Below are positions 33,601 through 44,282 of a stretch of 64,000 nt of DNA, piece by piece. Origin of the DNA: Acanthosepion esculentum (taxonomy: Eukaryota > Mollusca > Cephalopoda > Sepiida > Sepiidae); NCBI GenBank assembly GCA_964036315.1, contig OZ038485.1:75192784-75256783 (forward strand), given 5' to 3'. Position 1 is the stretch's first letter; the number at the start of each line of letters is the position of its first letter. The notes under the pieces are model-generated. The model was not told where the DNA came from, did no database searches, and saw nothing but the letters and a program-made list of their open reading frames with translations. Made by a program: the position numbers and the translations under genes.

Positions 33601-34918
33601 TGGTGAGTAATGATTTTTTTCCTCTACTTATCCTTGCACTTTCACCCACTTTGTTTTATTTATTTGTGCATATATTTAGATATACTTTTTAAAATGGCCA
33701 TTTTTAAATCCATTCAATATTGTAATTTTTAACTGAGTCTTAATTATAAAAAAAACAAAACGTTCTGGTATGAGTAATTATTATTTTCATCCAGATTAAT
33801 GTCCTCATATTTGTTATTACCATAATATTTTGACCTTTGTGTCCCCCAGCCACCTTAAAGTGTTTTAATCTAAGTAACCTTCAGGAAATCTTGAACTTTA
33901 TTTTATCAATGGCTCAAACACAATAACAAAGATGAGGACATAGTCTGAATGTAAATTTAAAACTTCAAATATTTAGACCCCCCCCCCAAAAAAAAACAAC
34001 AACACAACTATATAACATACAATCAACAAGTGTAAACAGACTTGCAAAAACTCACTGGGATGCAATATACTGCTATATGCATCATGGGTTAGCTAACCCT
34101 AACCATTAGCAAGTGAGATACATGATTTAATATGAAAACAGTAACAAAGAAACTGACCTTTCTGATGTGCTGAACTTTTGCCATTTCACTATAGCCAATC
34201 ATTGATTCTGGTGAGCAAACTTTTATAAAAGGCAAGTCAGAATTAGCCATCAAATAAGCTCCAAGTGCAGATTTTCCAGCTCCAGGAAGTCCTATTGGGG
34301 AAAGTAAACATAAAAAAATTATATCCTAGTTATTACAATCTTTCATACTATTATTTATAAGTTTTGTTTTTCATAATCTTTGATTAAAATCTCATTGTAC
34401 TAGATTTTTTTGTTTTTTTCTCAACAATTTTACATTAATTTTTTATATATTGTCTAGATATATGTAAGGTACAGGATACAAGATTGAACAGATTATTATA
34501 AAACTTTCCAGAAAGTATTTTATTTAAAAACCGTTTTCTTTTCACTGAATTAACCTTTTGGCATCCGTGTATAGAAAAATGAATGGATTTTGATTTTACA
34601 TGAATGCAATAAAATGATTTTAGGAAAAATGGATTTAAATCAAAATTCTCTTGCTTAAAATATGATTCTTCAGCATTTTGAATAAAGAGATGATGTAAAA
34701 TACATTTTGCAATACAGAATGGAGTGTAAACTCCCCCAACCCCGCAAAAAAACTGATTTACCATGTAATAATGTAGTAAGGAGTGGTGTCTTCGTACTGT
34801 TTTTTATCTGGGAGATGAAAAGATTACCGTCAGTGAGCACTTGGCGTACACTCTCACCCCATTCAATGATACCATTAGGGAAGAAGGAATTAAAGTTGAA
34901 ATCACTCCGACCAAATGC
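23240..34918 (-). CDS. NSF: N-ethylmaleimide-sensitive factor, C-terminal half (D2 domain), seven exons
   Basis: NSF is the hexameric AAA+ ATPase that, with SNAPs, disassembles SNARE complexes after membrane fusion, including synaptic vesicles. Seven minus-strand exons (34762-34918, 34158-34291, 33191-33257, 32976-33055, 30741-30937, 23495-23546, 23240-23317) join to 765 bases, 254 codons plus a TAA stop. Every intron is GT-AG and every phase matches. The product covers the whole D2 domain: AFGRSD linker, NGIIEWGESV, a Walker A GLPGAGKS (consensus-like, where vertebrate NSF has GPPHSGKT), FIKVCSPESMIGYSE, Walker B CILLDDIER, IGPRFSN, LLVIGTT and a C-terminal IGIKKLLMLAE helix. D2 binds ATP for hexamer assembly. 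The last exon ends EDM, diverged from the vertebrate tail. The N and D1 domains lie beyond 34918 and are not found up to 64000. Introns of 7.2 kb and 2.0 kb have collected transposons without touching exons. No exon carries a stop or shift, so the gene looks functional. Confidence 0.93.
23495..23546 (-). CDS. NSF: NSF exon (C-terminal helix)
   Basis: 52 bases, acceptor TTCCAG and donor GTAAGT. Encodes FRIGIKKLLMLAEFVRQ, the conserved helix near the NSF C-terminus. It completes a Ser codon split across the 7.2-kb intron. Confidence 0.92.
23990..24480. other. Higher-GC block inside the NSF intron, possible interspersed repeat
   Basis: Composition is clearly less AT-rich than its surroundings (for example CCTCGTGTTTCAATACTC and GGGCAAGTCCTGGCATTCAC). 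No frame or family recognised. Probably an old transposon remnant. Confidence 0.3.
25102..25142. repeat. (TA)n microsatellite
   Basis: About 20 TA repeats; a second shorter run lies at 25379-25400. Confidence 0.95.
25236..25378. repeat. Perfect 34-bp inverted repeat enclosing a ribozyme-like core
   Basis: The arm at 25236-25269 (ATTATTTATTTAAAAATTAT...) is the exact reverse complement of 25345-25378. The 75-base spacer carries the hammerhead-like sequence. TA microsatellites flank both sides at a distance. Confidence 0.85.
25285..25339 (+). ncRNA. Decayed type I hammerhead ribozyme-like fold
   Basis: Order and pairing fit a type I hammerhead. Stem I is ATCAC (25285-25289) with GTGAT (25335-25339). 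The first core segment is TTGATAA (25290-25296; consensus CUGAUGA). Stem II is GACACC-AGA-GGTATT. The second core segment is GAA (25312-25314). Stem III is ACAAAA...TTTTGT, closing before U-A at 25333-25334, where cleavage would occur. Two core changes (C3 to U, G8 to A) and one broken stem II pair are all transitions and should abolish activity. Such ribozymes are carried by Penelope-like elements and retrozymes. The orientation here is opposite to the Penelope element at 26.2-30.5 kb. Confidence 0.45.
26060..26250. repeat. Degenerate trinucleotide-like repeat (GTA/GAT/AAT)
   Basis: Imperfect runs such as GTGGTAGTAATGGTGATGATGG and GATAATAACAATTG. It lies at the 3' side of the Penelope element, where such simple repeats often form. 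Confidence 0.6.
26251..26690 (-). pseudogene. Penelope GIY-YIG endonuclease domain, frameshifted
   Basis: One frame gives the YYIG motif and the KKRKNNHN segment. The other gives STYIWHLKDRN and ISWKILKK, the second half of the same domain. A single shift near 26590 separates them, so no full nuclease can be made. Confidence 0.75.
26820..27734 (-). pseudogene. Penelope RT C-terminal part
   Basis: An open frame of 275 codons from 27647 down, extendable upstream to the insertion point with one stop. It contains motif A FDIVDFYPSI, catalytic YRDD (GLYRDDRLI), the TVNFLDITLNL motif after it, and the C-terminal FNPPYNKTVKTNIGRTFLNL block. It ends at a stop before the endonuclease. Confidence 0.85.
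27735..29826. mobile_element. Non-autonomous TIR element (~2.1 kb) inserted in the Penelope RT
   Basis: The ends are inverted relatives: CTAGGGATGTCACA at 27735 and, reverse-complemented from 29826, CTAGAAATGTCCCA. Both are followed by an A run, GCCCCAAACTT, and about 60 more matching bases including AAAGACCAAAGTATTTTTT. The right end abuts TTAA (29827-29830), the left end GGTT, so the target was probably TTAA (piggyBac-like, CTAG ends) with later decay; a TA target is the alternative. Excising it restores Penelope continuity (GLN then NQW), which sets the boundaries independently. The interior is AT-rich with no transposase. Confidence 0.6.
29827..30535 (-). pseudogene. Penelope N-terminal region
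   Basis: Open on the minus strand through KIESLIRKMRWKAYFF, TCKEMLKFEEDMTNIVRKLK and KAFILADKTTNIYTMEPTAY (all typical). It breaks after about 30027 and continues in another frame as DHKTNFVEKATFCLINHV to GLN at 29831. Confidence 0.8.
30559..30632. repeat. (TG)n/(TA)n compound microsatellite
   Basis: About 30 TG repeats followed by TA repeats, at the 5' edge of the Penelope element in the NSF intron. Confidence 0.95.
30741..30937 (-). CDS. NSF: NSF exon (sensor region)
   Basis: 197 bases, acceptor GTGCAG and donor GTTGGT (a weaker but GT donor). Encodes GRRLLVIGTTGLKDVLHEMG through STRNM. The Penelope element begins about 200 bases downstream in the next intron. Confidence 0.92.
31381..31424. 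repeat. Perfect palindrome, 20-bp arms, 4-nt loop
   Basis: AATGGCAAACTCAAAGCAGC (31381-31400), ATTA, then the exact reverse complement (31405-31424). It lies directly before the Tc1 transposase relic. Confidence 0.95.
31381..32577 (+). mobile_element. Tc1-like DNA transposon relic
   Basis: A Tc1 transposase can be followed across frames: GAPKITSAAEDKHFIIES and DRRKTVPELIAELNS (helix-turn-helix part, about 31570-31690), WQNVFWTDKSKFEHF with the first catalytic Asp position (31835-31880), CLVPTVKHSGGSVMLW (31935-31980), and C-terminal KAGSGFIDENKI at 32415. Stops and shifts occur between, notably after the WRFD at 32013. The right end reads GGCCCCAAACTTTTTGCC, fitting a Tc1 terminus; the left terminus is not found. 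It lies in the NSF intron, opposite in strand to NSF. Confidence 0.75.
32976..33055 (-). CDS. NSF: NSF exon (IGPRFSN region)
   Basis: 80 bases, acceptor TACAG and donor GTAAGT. Encodes DYVSIGPRFSNNVLQ then a leucine-rich helix ending SPPM. Confidence 0.93.
33191..33257 (-). CDS. NSF: NSF exon (D2 Walker B)
   Basis: 67 bases, acceptor CATAG and donor GTAAGC. Encodes IFEDAYKSPLSCILLDDIER, with the DD of Walker B, and ends in phase 1. Confidence 0.93.
34158..34291 (-). CDS. NSF: NSF exon (D2 Walker A)
   Basis: 134 bases, acceptor AATAG and donor GTCAGT. Completes GLPGAGKSAL (P-loop) and encodes FIKVCSPESMIGYSEMAKV. Confidence 0.93.
34762..34918 (-). CDS. NSF: NSF exon (D1-D2 linker and start of D2)
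   Basis: 157 bases, acceptor TTTAG and donor GTAAAT. Encodes AFGRSDFN ... NGIIEWGES ... LLTTLLH and ends with the first base of the glycine codon that opens Walker A. Confidence 0.92.
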
Positions 34919-35402
34919 CTAAAGACGAAAATGAAAATATATAGTTTCTGGAGCATTAACAGTTATGAAAGTGAAATAGATTTGTTACTTTGTTATATTT
35001 AAAAAAAAATAAAGAAACAATCCAAGTAATAAGTTTATTCTCCATGGTACTGTAAGGTTCAAAAAATATATTCAACTAACAAAGTTGGCCTTAACAAAAA
35101 TATTAAGAATAAGTTTGGTTTGATTTTCTGAGATTAAGTATTTTCATTATTTTATATAATATACAGACAAGTGTTTACATCTTTTGTTGTTTTTAATATA
35201 AAGAATCTGTAAATCAATATAAAATCAGGATAGATTTTTCTGCAGTGAAATTACGCATTATCACATCATAAAGGTCAGGCACGAAATAAAGTAACCAAAG
35301 AGTGTGTTTATAATACATTGTTATATATCATATACCATTTAGTTGTGGCAAGTAATAAAAAGTAAAGATTTGAACATTGGCAAGCCACTATTAAAGAGAC
35401 CA

Positions 35403-35476
35403 GAAAACACACACACATGTGAGTGTATATACATATATATAAAAACACATACATACACAAATATATATATATATAC
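35403..35476. repeat. Mixed (AC)n/(TA)n low-complexity sequence at gap edge
   Basis: Simple repeats run straight into the run of N, which probably explains why the assembly broke here. Confidence 0.85.
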
Positions 35477-35676
35477 NNNNNNNNNNNNNNNNNNNNNNNN
35501 NNNNNNNNNNNNNNNNNNNNNNNNNNNNNNNNNNNNNNNNNNNNNNNNNNNNNNNNNNNNNNNNNNNNNNNNNNNNNNNNNNNNNNNNNNNNNNNNNNNN
35601 NNNNNNNNNNNNNNNNNNNNNNNNNNNNNNNNNNNNNNNNNNNNNNNNNNNNNNNNNNNNNNNNNNNNNNNNNNNN
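35477..35676. other. Assembly gap (200 N)
   Basis: Exactly 200 N, so an arbitrary size is likely. The true missing length and whether NSF exons lie in it are unknown. Confidence 0.98.
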
Positions 35677-38600
35677 CTAAATAAATCTATGGAAATGAAA
35701 TTCTGATTTTCATCATTTTGTATAAAACTAAATAAATCTATTTATATGTACTTCTGATTTTCATCATTTTTTATAAAACTAAATAAATCTATGGAAATGT
35801 ACTTCTGATTTTCATCATTTTGTATAAAACTAAATAAATCTATGGAAATGTACTTCTGATTTTCATCATTTTCTATAAAACTAAATAAATCTATTTATAT
35901 GTACTTCTGATTTTAATCATTTTGTATAAAACTAAATAAATCTATTTATATGTACTTCTGATTTTCATCATTTTGTATAAAACTAAATAAATCTATAGAA
36001 ATTTACTTCTGATTTTCATCATTTTGTATAAAACTAAATAAATCTATTTATATGTACTTCTGATTTTCATCATTTTGTAAAAAACTAAATAAATCTATGG
36101 ATATGTACTTCTGATTTTCATCATTTTGTATAAAACTAAATAAATCTATGGAAATGTACGTCTGATTTTCATCATTTTGTATAAAACTAAATAAATCTAT
36201 TTATATGTACTTCTGATTTTCATTATTTTGTATAAAACTAAATAAATCTATTTATATGTACTTCTGATTTTCATCATTTTGTATGAAACTAAATAAATCT
36301 ATGGAAATGAAATTCTGATTTTCATCATTTTGTATAAAACTAAATAAATCTATTTATATGTACTTCTGATTTTCATCATTTTTTATAAAACTAAATAAAT
36401 CTATGGAAATGTACTTCTGATTTTCATCATTTTGTATAAAACTAAATAAATCTATGGAAATGTACTTCTGATTTTCATCATTTTGTATAAAACTAAATAA
36501 ATCTATTTATATGTACTTCTGATTTTCATCATTTTGTTTAAAACTAAATAAATCTATTTATATGTACTTCTGATTTTCATCATTTTGTATAAATCTTAAT
36601 ACATCGATGGAAATGTACTTCTGATTTTCATCATTTTGTATAAAACTAAATAAATCTATTTATATGTACTTCTGATTTTCATCATTTTGTATAAAACTAA
36701 ATAAATCTATGAAAATGTACTTCTGATTTTCATCATTTTGTATAAAACTAAATAAATCTATTTATATGTACTTCTGATTTTCATCATTTTGTATAAAACT
36801 AAATAAATCTATGGATATGTACTTCTGATTTTCATCATTTTGTATGAAAGTAAATAAATCTATGGAAATGTACTTCTGATTTTCATCATTTTGTATAAAA
36901 CTAAATAAATCTATTTATATGTACTTCTGATTTTCATCATTTTGTATAAATCTAAATAAATCTATTTATATGTACTTCTGATTTTCATCATTTTGTATAA
37001 AACTAAATAAATCTATTTATATGTACTTCCGATTTTCATCATTTTGTATAAAACTAAATAAATCTATGGAAATGTACTTCTGCTTTTCATCATTTTGTAT
37101 AAAACTAAATAAATCTATGGAAATGTACTTCTGATTTTGATCATTTTGTATAAAACTAAATAAATCTATGGAAATGTATTTCTGATCTTCATCATTTTGT
37201 ATAAAACTAAATAAATCTATTTATATGTACTTCTGATTTTCATCATTTTGTATAAAACTAAATAAATCTATGGAAATGTACTTCTGATTTTCATCATTTT
37301 GTATAAAACTAAATAAATCTATTTATATGTACTTCTGATTTTAATCATTTTGTATAAAACTAAATAAATCTATTTATATGTACTTCTGATTTTCATCATT
37401 TTGTATAAAACTAAATAAATCTATAGAAATTTACTTCTGATTTTCATCATTTTGTATAAAACTAAATAAATCTATTTATATGTACTTCTGATTTTCATCA
37501 TTTTGTATAAAACTAAATAAATCTATGCAAATGTACTTCTGATTTTCATCATTTTATATAAAACTAAATAAATCTATGTAAATGTAATTCTGATTTTCAT
37601 CCTTTTATATAATACTAAATAAATGATATAAATCTACATCTGATTTTGATCATTTTATATAAAACTAAAAAATCTATGTAAATGTATAGCGGATTTTCCT
37701 CTTTTTACATAAAACTAAATAAATCTATGTAAATGTACATCTGATTTTCATCATTTTATATAAATTAATTATATCTATGTCAATGTACGTCTGATTTTCA
37801 TCATTTTATATAAAATTAAATAAATCTATGTAAATTTAAAGCTGTTTTTCATCATTTTATATAAAATTAAATAAATCTATGTAAATGAACATCTGATTTT
37901 CATTTTTTATATAAAACTAAATAAATCTATGTAAATGTACACGTGATTTTCATCGTTTTATATAAAACTAAATAAATCTATGTAAATCTAAATCTGTTTT
38001 TCATCATTTTATATAAAACTAAATAAAATCTATGTAAATGTACTTCTGATTTTCATCATTTTATATAAAACTAAATAAATCTATGTAAATGTACTTCTGA
38101 TTTTCATTTTTTATATAAAACTAAATAAATCTATGTAAAAATACAGGGGATTTTCATCTTTGTATATAAATCTAAATAAATCTATATAAATGTACATCTG
38201 ATTTTCATCCTTTTATATAATAATAAATAAATCTAGGTAAATCTACATCTGATCTTCATCGTTTTATATAAAACTAAATAAATCTAGGTAAATCTAAATC
38301 TATTTTTCATCATTTTATATAAAGTGAAATAAAATCTATGGAAATGTACTTCTGATTTTCATCATTTTATATAAAACTAAACAAAATCTATGTAAATTTA
38401 CTTCTGATTTTCATCATTTTATATAAAACTAAATAAATCAATATAAATCTACATCTGATTTACATCTTTTTATATAAAACTAAATAAATCTATGTAAATG
38501 TACATCTGATTTTCATCATTTTATATAAATTAATTAAATCTATATCAATGTACATGTGATTTTCAACCTTTTATATAAAACTAAATAAATCTATGTAAAT

Positions 38601-41600
38601 CTACATCAGATTTTCATCATTTTATATAAAAGTAAATAAATCTCTGTAAATGAACATCTGATTTTCATTTTTTATATAAAACTAAATAAATATAGGTAAA
38701 TGTACATGTGAATTTCATCGTTTTATATAAAACTAAATAAATCAAGGTAAATGTACATCTGATTTTCACCATTTTATATGAAATTAATTAAATATATGTG
38801 AATGTACCCCTGATATTCATAATTTTATATAAAACTAAATAAATCTACTTCAATGTACATCTGATCTTCATCATTTTATATAAAACTAAATAAATCTATG
38901 TAAATGTACATCTGATTTTCATCATTTTATATAAAACTAAATAAATCTATGGAAATGTCCATCGGATTTTCATCATTTTGTATAAAACTAAATAAATCTA
39001 TGTAAATCTAAATCTGTTTTTCTTCATTTTATATAAAACCAAATAAATTCTATGTAAATGTACATCTGATTTTCATCATTTTATATAAAACAAAATAAAT
39101 ATATGTAAACATATTCTGATGTTCATCATTTTATATAAAACTAAATAAATCTATGTAAATGTACTTCTGATTTTCATCATTTTATATAAAACTAAATAAA
39201 TCTATATAAATGTACTTCTGATTTTCATCTTTTTATATAAAACTAAATAAATCTATGTAAATGTACTTCTGATTTTCATCATTTTATATAAATCTGAATG
39301 AATCTATGTGAATGTAGATCAGATTTTCATCTTTTTATATAAAACTAAATAAATCTATGCAAATGTACAGCGGATTTTCATCTTTTTATATAAAACTAAA
39401 TATATCTATGTTAATGTAAACCTGATTTTCATCCTTTTATATAAAACTAAATAAATCTATGTAGATCTACATATGATTTACATCATTTTATATAAAACTA
39501 AATAAATGTATGTAAATCTACATCTCATTTTCATTATTTCATATGAAACTAAATAAATCTATGTAAATGTACTTCTGGTTTTAATCTTTTTATATAAAAC
39601 TAAATAAATCTATGTAAATGTACTGCGGATTTTCATCATTTTATATATAACTAAATAAATCTATGTAAATCTACATCTGATATTCCTCTTTTTATATAAA
39701 ACTATATAAATCTATGTAAATGTACTTCTAATTTTCATGATTTTATATAAAACTAAATAAATCTATGTTAATGTACTTCTTATTTCCATCTTTTTATATA
39801 AAACTAAATAAATCTATGTATATTTACATCTGATTTTCATCCTTTTATATAAAACTAAATCAATCTAATAAATCTACATCTGATTTTCATCATTTTATAT
39901 AAAACTAAATAAATCTATATAGATGTACAGCGTATTTTCATCTTTTAATATAAAACTAAATAAATCTATGTAAATCTACGTCTGATTTTCATCATTTCAT
40001 ATAATGCTAAATAAATCTATGCAAATGTACTTCTGATTTTTATCATTTTATATAAAACTAAATCAATCTATGTAAATGTACAGCAGATTTTCATCCCTTT
40101 TATATAAAACTAAATAAATCAATGTAAATCTACATCTGATTTTCATCATTTTATATAAATCTTAATAAATCTATGTAAATCTGAATCTGATTTTCATCAT
40201 TTTATATAAAACTAAAAAATCTATGTAAATGTAATTCTGATTTTCATCATTTTATATAAAACTAAATAAATCTATGTAAATGTACTTCTGATTTTCATCC
40301 TTTTATATAAAACTGAATAAATCTATTTAAATGTACTTCTGATTTTCATCATTTTATATAAAACTAAATAAATCTATGTTAATGTACTTCTGATTTTCAT
40401 CATTTTATATAAAACTAAATAAATCTATGTAAATGTACAGTGGATTTTCATATTTTATATAAAAATAAATAAGTCTATGTAAATCTACATCTGATTTTCA
40501 TCATTTTATATAAAACTAAATAAATCTATTTAATGTACTTTGTTATTTTCTTCATTTTATATAAAACTAAATAAATTTTTTTAAATGTACAGCGGATTTT
40601 TATCTTTTTATATAAAACTAAATAAATGTATGTAAATGTACATCTGATTTCCATCATTTTATATAACACTAAATAAATATATGTAAATGTACTTCTGATT
40701 TTCATCATTTTCTATAAAATAAATAAATCTAGGTACATGTACTTCTGATATTAATCATTTTATATAAAACTAATTAAATCTATGTAAATGTACTTCTGAT
40801 TTTCATCATTTTATATAAAGCTAAATAAATCTATGTAAATGAACATCTGATTTTCATCTTTTTATGTAAAACTAAATAAATCTATGTAAATGTACATGTG
40901 ATTTTCATCATTTTATATAAAACTAAATAAATCTTTGTAAATGTACATCAGATTTTCAACATTTTATATAAAACTAAATAAATCTATTTAAATGTACTAC
41001 TGATTTTCATCATTTTATATAAAACTAAATAAATCTATGCAAATCTAAATCTGATTTTCATCATTTTATATGAATCTAAAAAATCTACGTAAATGTACTT
41101 CTGATTTTCATCCTTTTATATAAAACTAAATAAATCTATGTAAATGTACTTCTGATTTTCATCATTTTCTATAAATAGTAAATAAATCTATGGAAATGTA
41201 CTTCTGATTTTCATCATTTTGTATAATACTAAATCAATCTATGTAAATGTACTGCGAATTTTCATATTTTTATATAAAACTAAATAAATCTATGTAAATG
41301 TACATCTGATTTTCATTCTTTTATATAAAACTAAATAAATCTATATAAATCTACATCTGATTTTCGTCATTTTATATAAAACTAAATAAATCTATCTAAA
41401 CGTACTTCTGATTTCATCATTTTATATAAAACTAATTAAATGTATGTAAATGTAATTCTTATTTTCATCATTTAATATAAAACTAAATAAATCTATTTAA
41501 ATGTACAGTGGAATTTCATATTTTATATAAAAATAAATAAATCTATGTAAATCTACATCTGATTTTCATCCTTTTTTATAAAACTAAATAAATCAATGTA

Positions 41601-42738
41601 AATCTACATCTGATTTCCATCCTTTTATGTAAAACTAAATAAGTCTATGTAAATATACATGTGATTTTCATAATTTTATATACAACTAAGTAAATCTATG
41701 TAAATCTACATCTGATTTTAATCATGTCATATAAAACTCAATAAATCTATGTAAATGGACATCTGATTTTCATCATTTCATATAAAACTAAATAAATCTA
41801 TGTAAATGTACAAATGATTTTCTTCCTTTTATATAAAACTAAATAAATCTATGTAAATGTACAAATGATTTTCATCATTTATATCAAACTAAATAAATCC
41901 ATGTAAATTTAGAAATGATTTTCATCCTTTTATATAAAACTAAATAAATCTATGTAAATCTACACCTGATATGCATCATTACATAAAAAACTAAATAAAT
42001 CTATGTAAATGTACTTCTGATTTTCATCATTTTATATAAAACTAAATAAATCTATGTAAATGTACATTTGATTTTTATCATTTCATATAAAACTAAATAA
42101 ATCTATATAAATGTACAAATGACTTTCATACTTTTATATAAAACTAAATAAATCTATGTAAATGTACAAATGATTTTCATCCTTTTATATAAAACTAAAT
42201 AAATCTATGTAAATGTACATCTGATTTTTATCTTTGTATATAAAACTAAATAAATCTATGTAAATGTACAAATGTTTTTCATCATTTATATCAAACTAAA
42301 TAAATCTATGTAAATTTACAAATGATTTTCATCCTTTTATATAAAACTATATAAATCTATGTGAATGTACTTCGGATATTCATCATTTTATATAAAACTA
42401 AATAAATCTACTTAAATTTACAACTGATTTTCATCCTTTTATATATATCTAAATAAATCTACGTAAATCTACTTCTGATTTTCATCATTTTATATAAAAC
42501 TAAATAAATCTATGTAAATGTACATCTGATTATCATCTTTTCATATAAATCTATATAAATCTATGTAAATATACAGGGGGTTTTCATCTTTTTATATAAA
42601 ACCAAATAAATCCATGTAAATGTACTTCTGATTTTAATCATTTTATATAAATTCAAATAAATCTATGTAAATTTTTGAGCGGATTTAATCATCTTATATA
42701 AAACTAAACAAATCTATATAAATCTACTTTTGATTTTC
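35677..42738. repeat. 51-bp satellite array, about 138 copies
   Basis: Monomer of 51 bases, CTAAATAAATCTATGGAAAT... through TTCATCATTTTGTATAAAA. Up to about 37540 the monomers are of two near-pure types (GGAAATG and TTTATATG), with GTATAAAA and high identity. Beyond that they shift to GTAAATG with TTATATAAAA and drift more. In the first part a 12-monomer pattern (612 bp) recurs: the variant GGAAATGAAATTC appears at 35677 and again at 36289. TAGAAATTTAC appears at 35983 and 37411, exactly 28 monomers apart. No coding capacity; open frames inside are artefacts of the missing stop pattern. Confidence 0.95.
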
Positions 42739-43386
42739 ATCAATACGAAAAAAATTAATAATCGAGAGCCTTCAACAATTGGGAAAAGTCATTGAAGAAC
42801 CCAGGCTGAAGGAAAAAAATATTAATTAAAAGCCCAACATTTAACCTAACGACGAAGGATTCTGAAATTCTGGCTATTTAGAACTCGTTAAAGGACGACT
42901 AAACATAAAGGAACGTTCACTCAGAAAAATTTGAAATGTGTCGTAAACGAATAACGGTGATTTTAAATTGAAAATGTTATCTACAACGAGACACCCGTTA
43001 AAAATAAAAAAATAAAATAAAATAAAAAAAAACTGGCCGACTACAAAAACATGCATGGAATTAAAAGGCGCACAAATACACCGTGTCGACTGAAAGGTAA
43101 CGAACTTTTAAAAAATTGTTTTTTTTTTTCTGTTCAACAATATTTTATAGTGACGAATTTACCTCTGATAATAAAAATCAGAAGTTGGTCATTGGAAATA
43201 CGCGAACAGAAGTCAAAAACGAAAAAAATATCCGACGATCTCTGTTCAGAAAAAAAAAATACCAATGTTGATTATCACGGGCTTGAATGTAAAAGCAAGA
43301 CATAAAATAAAGAAGTCGTAAGTTGTTTCGATTTTTCTGGTCAGCTTATATTATATCCGTGGATACACAAATTAAAAGTATATTCT
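42739..43386. other. 5' region of Gypsy 1, LTR missing
   Basis: No sequence resembling the 3' LTR (TGTTGTGGTAGGATCC...) occurs here. Several weak plus-strand frames exist, none recognisable. An AAAAT-type A-rich tract is at 43003-43031. It could be the untranslated leader plus a remnant after 5' deletion. Confidence 0.4.
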
Positions 43387-44282
43387 TTGTTGCATGAACA
43401 CTATCAGCTAAAGATGGATGAATTATCCAAAGTCATATCTGAATTATTCAAATCCCAGCAGTTGAGTCAGCAACGTCAAAATGAACAGTTTGCCTTATTA
43501 ATAAAGGAACAACAGATAGCACAACAAAAATATCAAGAAAAGCAAGAGGAAAGACTGGGAAAACAGGAAGAAATGCAGATCAAGGTTTTAGAAATTTAAA
43601 AGTTAACACTGGAGAAATTAAACAACAATCAGGCAAATGAAGGAAATTCTTCATATTCTAATAACACCATATTTAATTCGCTGGAAACTTTCAAGACGAA
43701 GAAAAAACGTTTGAAGCGTACTTTAAACGATATGAAGATATTTTCTACACAGACTGTGAAAACTGGTCGAATTCAATAAAAGTCAGTCTATTACTAAGAA
43801 AGCTAGGTACAGCAGAACATAGCAAATTTGTAGATTTTATTCTACCGAGAAAAACGAAGGAATTGGAATTCTCGGAAACAGTGAAATTGCTAAAGGAGCT
43901 GTTTGGAGCAAATATGTCGCTTTGACATAAGCGATGGTTATGCATGAATGTCTCTAAATCCGACGATCAGGATTACTTAACATATGCATCTATAGTGAAT
44001 AGACATTGTGACAACTTCAGATTGGCGGAGATTACGGTTGAAGAATTCAAGTGTTTAATTTTTGCTCAAGGACTGGTATCCAGTAAGAGTTCCGAAATAA
44101 GACGTAGAGTTTTGTCTAAACTCGAATCTGAACAAAACCTTACCCTGCAAAAGTTAGCAGAGGAGTGTCAGCGGGTCGTAAAGTTAAAGAAAGAGTCTCA
44201 AAATATCGAAGAAGCTGGCATTGCTTATACTAAAAAAATTAAAAAAACAGTCAAATTACCCATCAGCAAAAAATTGGAGTAA
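43387..44282 (+). pseudogene. Gypsy 1 gag, broken
   Basis: The first block (43387-43599) is a Gln/Glu-rich coiled coil (QQLSQQRQNEQFALLIKEQQ). A frame change then leads to a capsid-like block with FEAYFKRYEDIFYTDCENW (from about 43695), cut by TGA at 43923-43925. The rest (43944-44282) holds EFKCLIFAQGL and LTLQKLAEECQRV. The matching region of Gypsy 2 (from about 56780) is in one frame apart from point stops, so the shift at about 43600-43690 is damage. Confidence 0.8.

Noticed and set aside
35343..35684. Open reading frames across 35343-35684
   Set aside because: They consist mostly of N from the assembly gap.
40526..40708. Repetitive protein-like frame (YLVLYK repeats)
   Set aside because: Direct translation of the 51-bp satellite, whose length is a multiple of three; no start context or codon signal. 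The frames at 52088-52417, 52686-52913 and 61810-62040 are rejected for the same reason.
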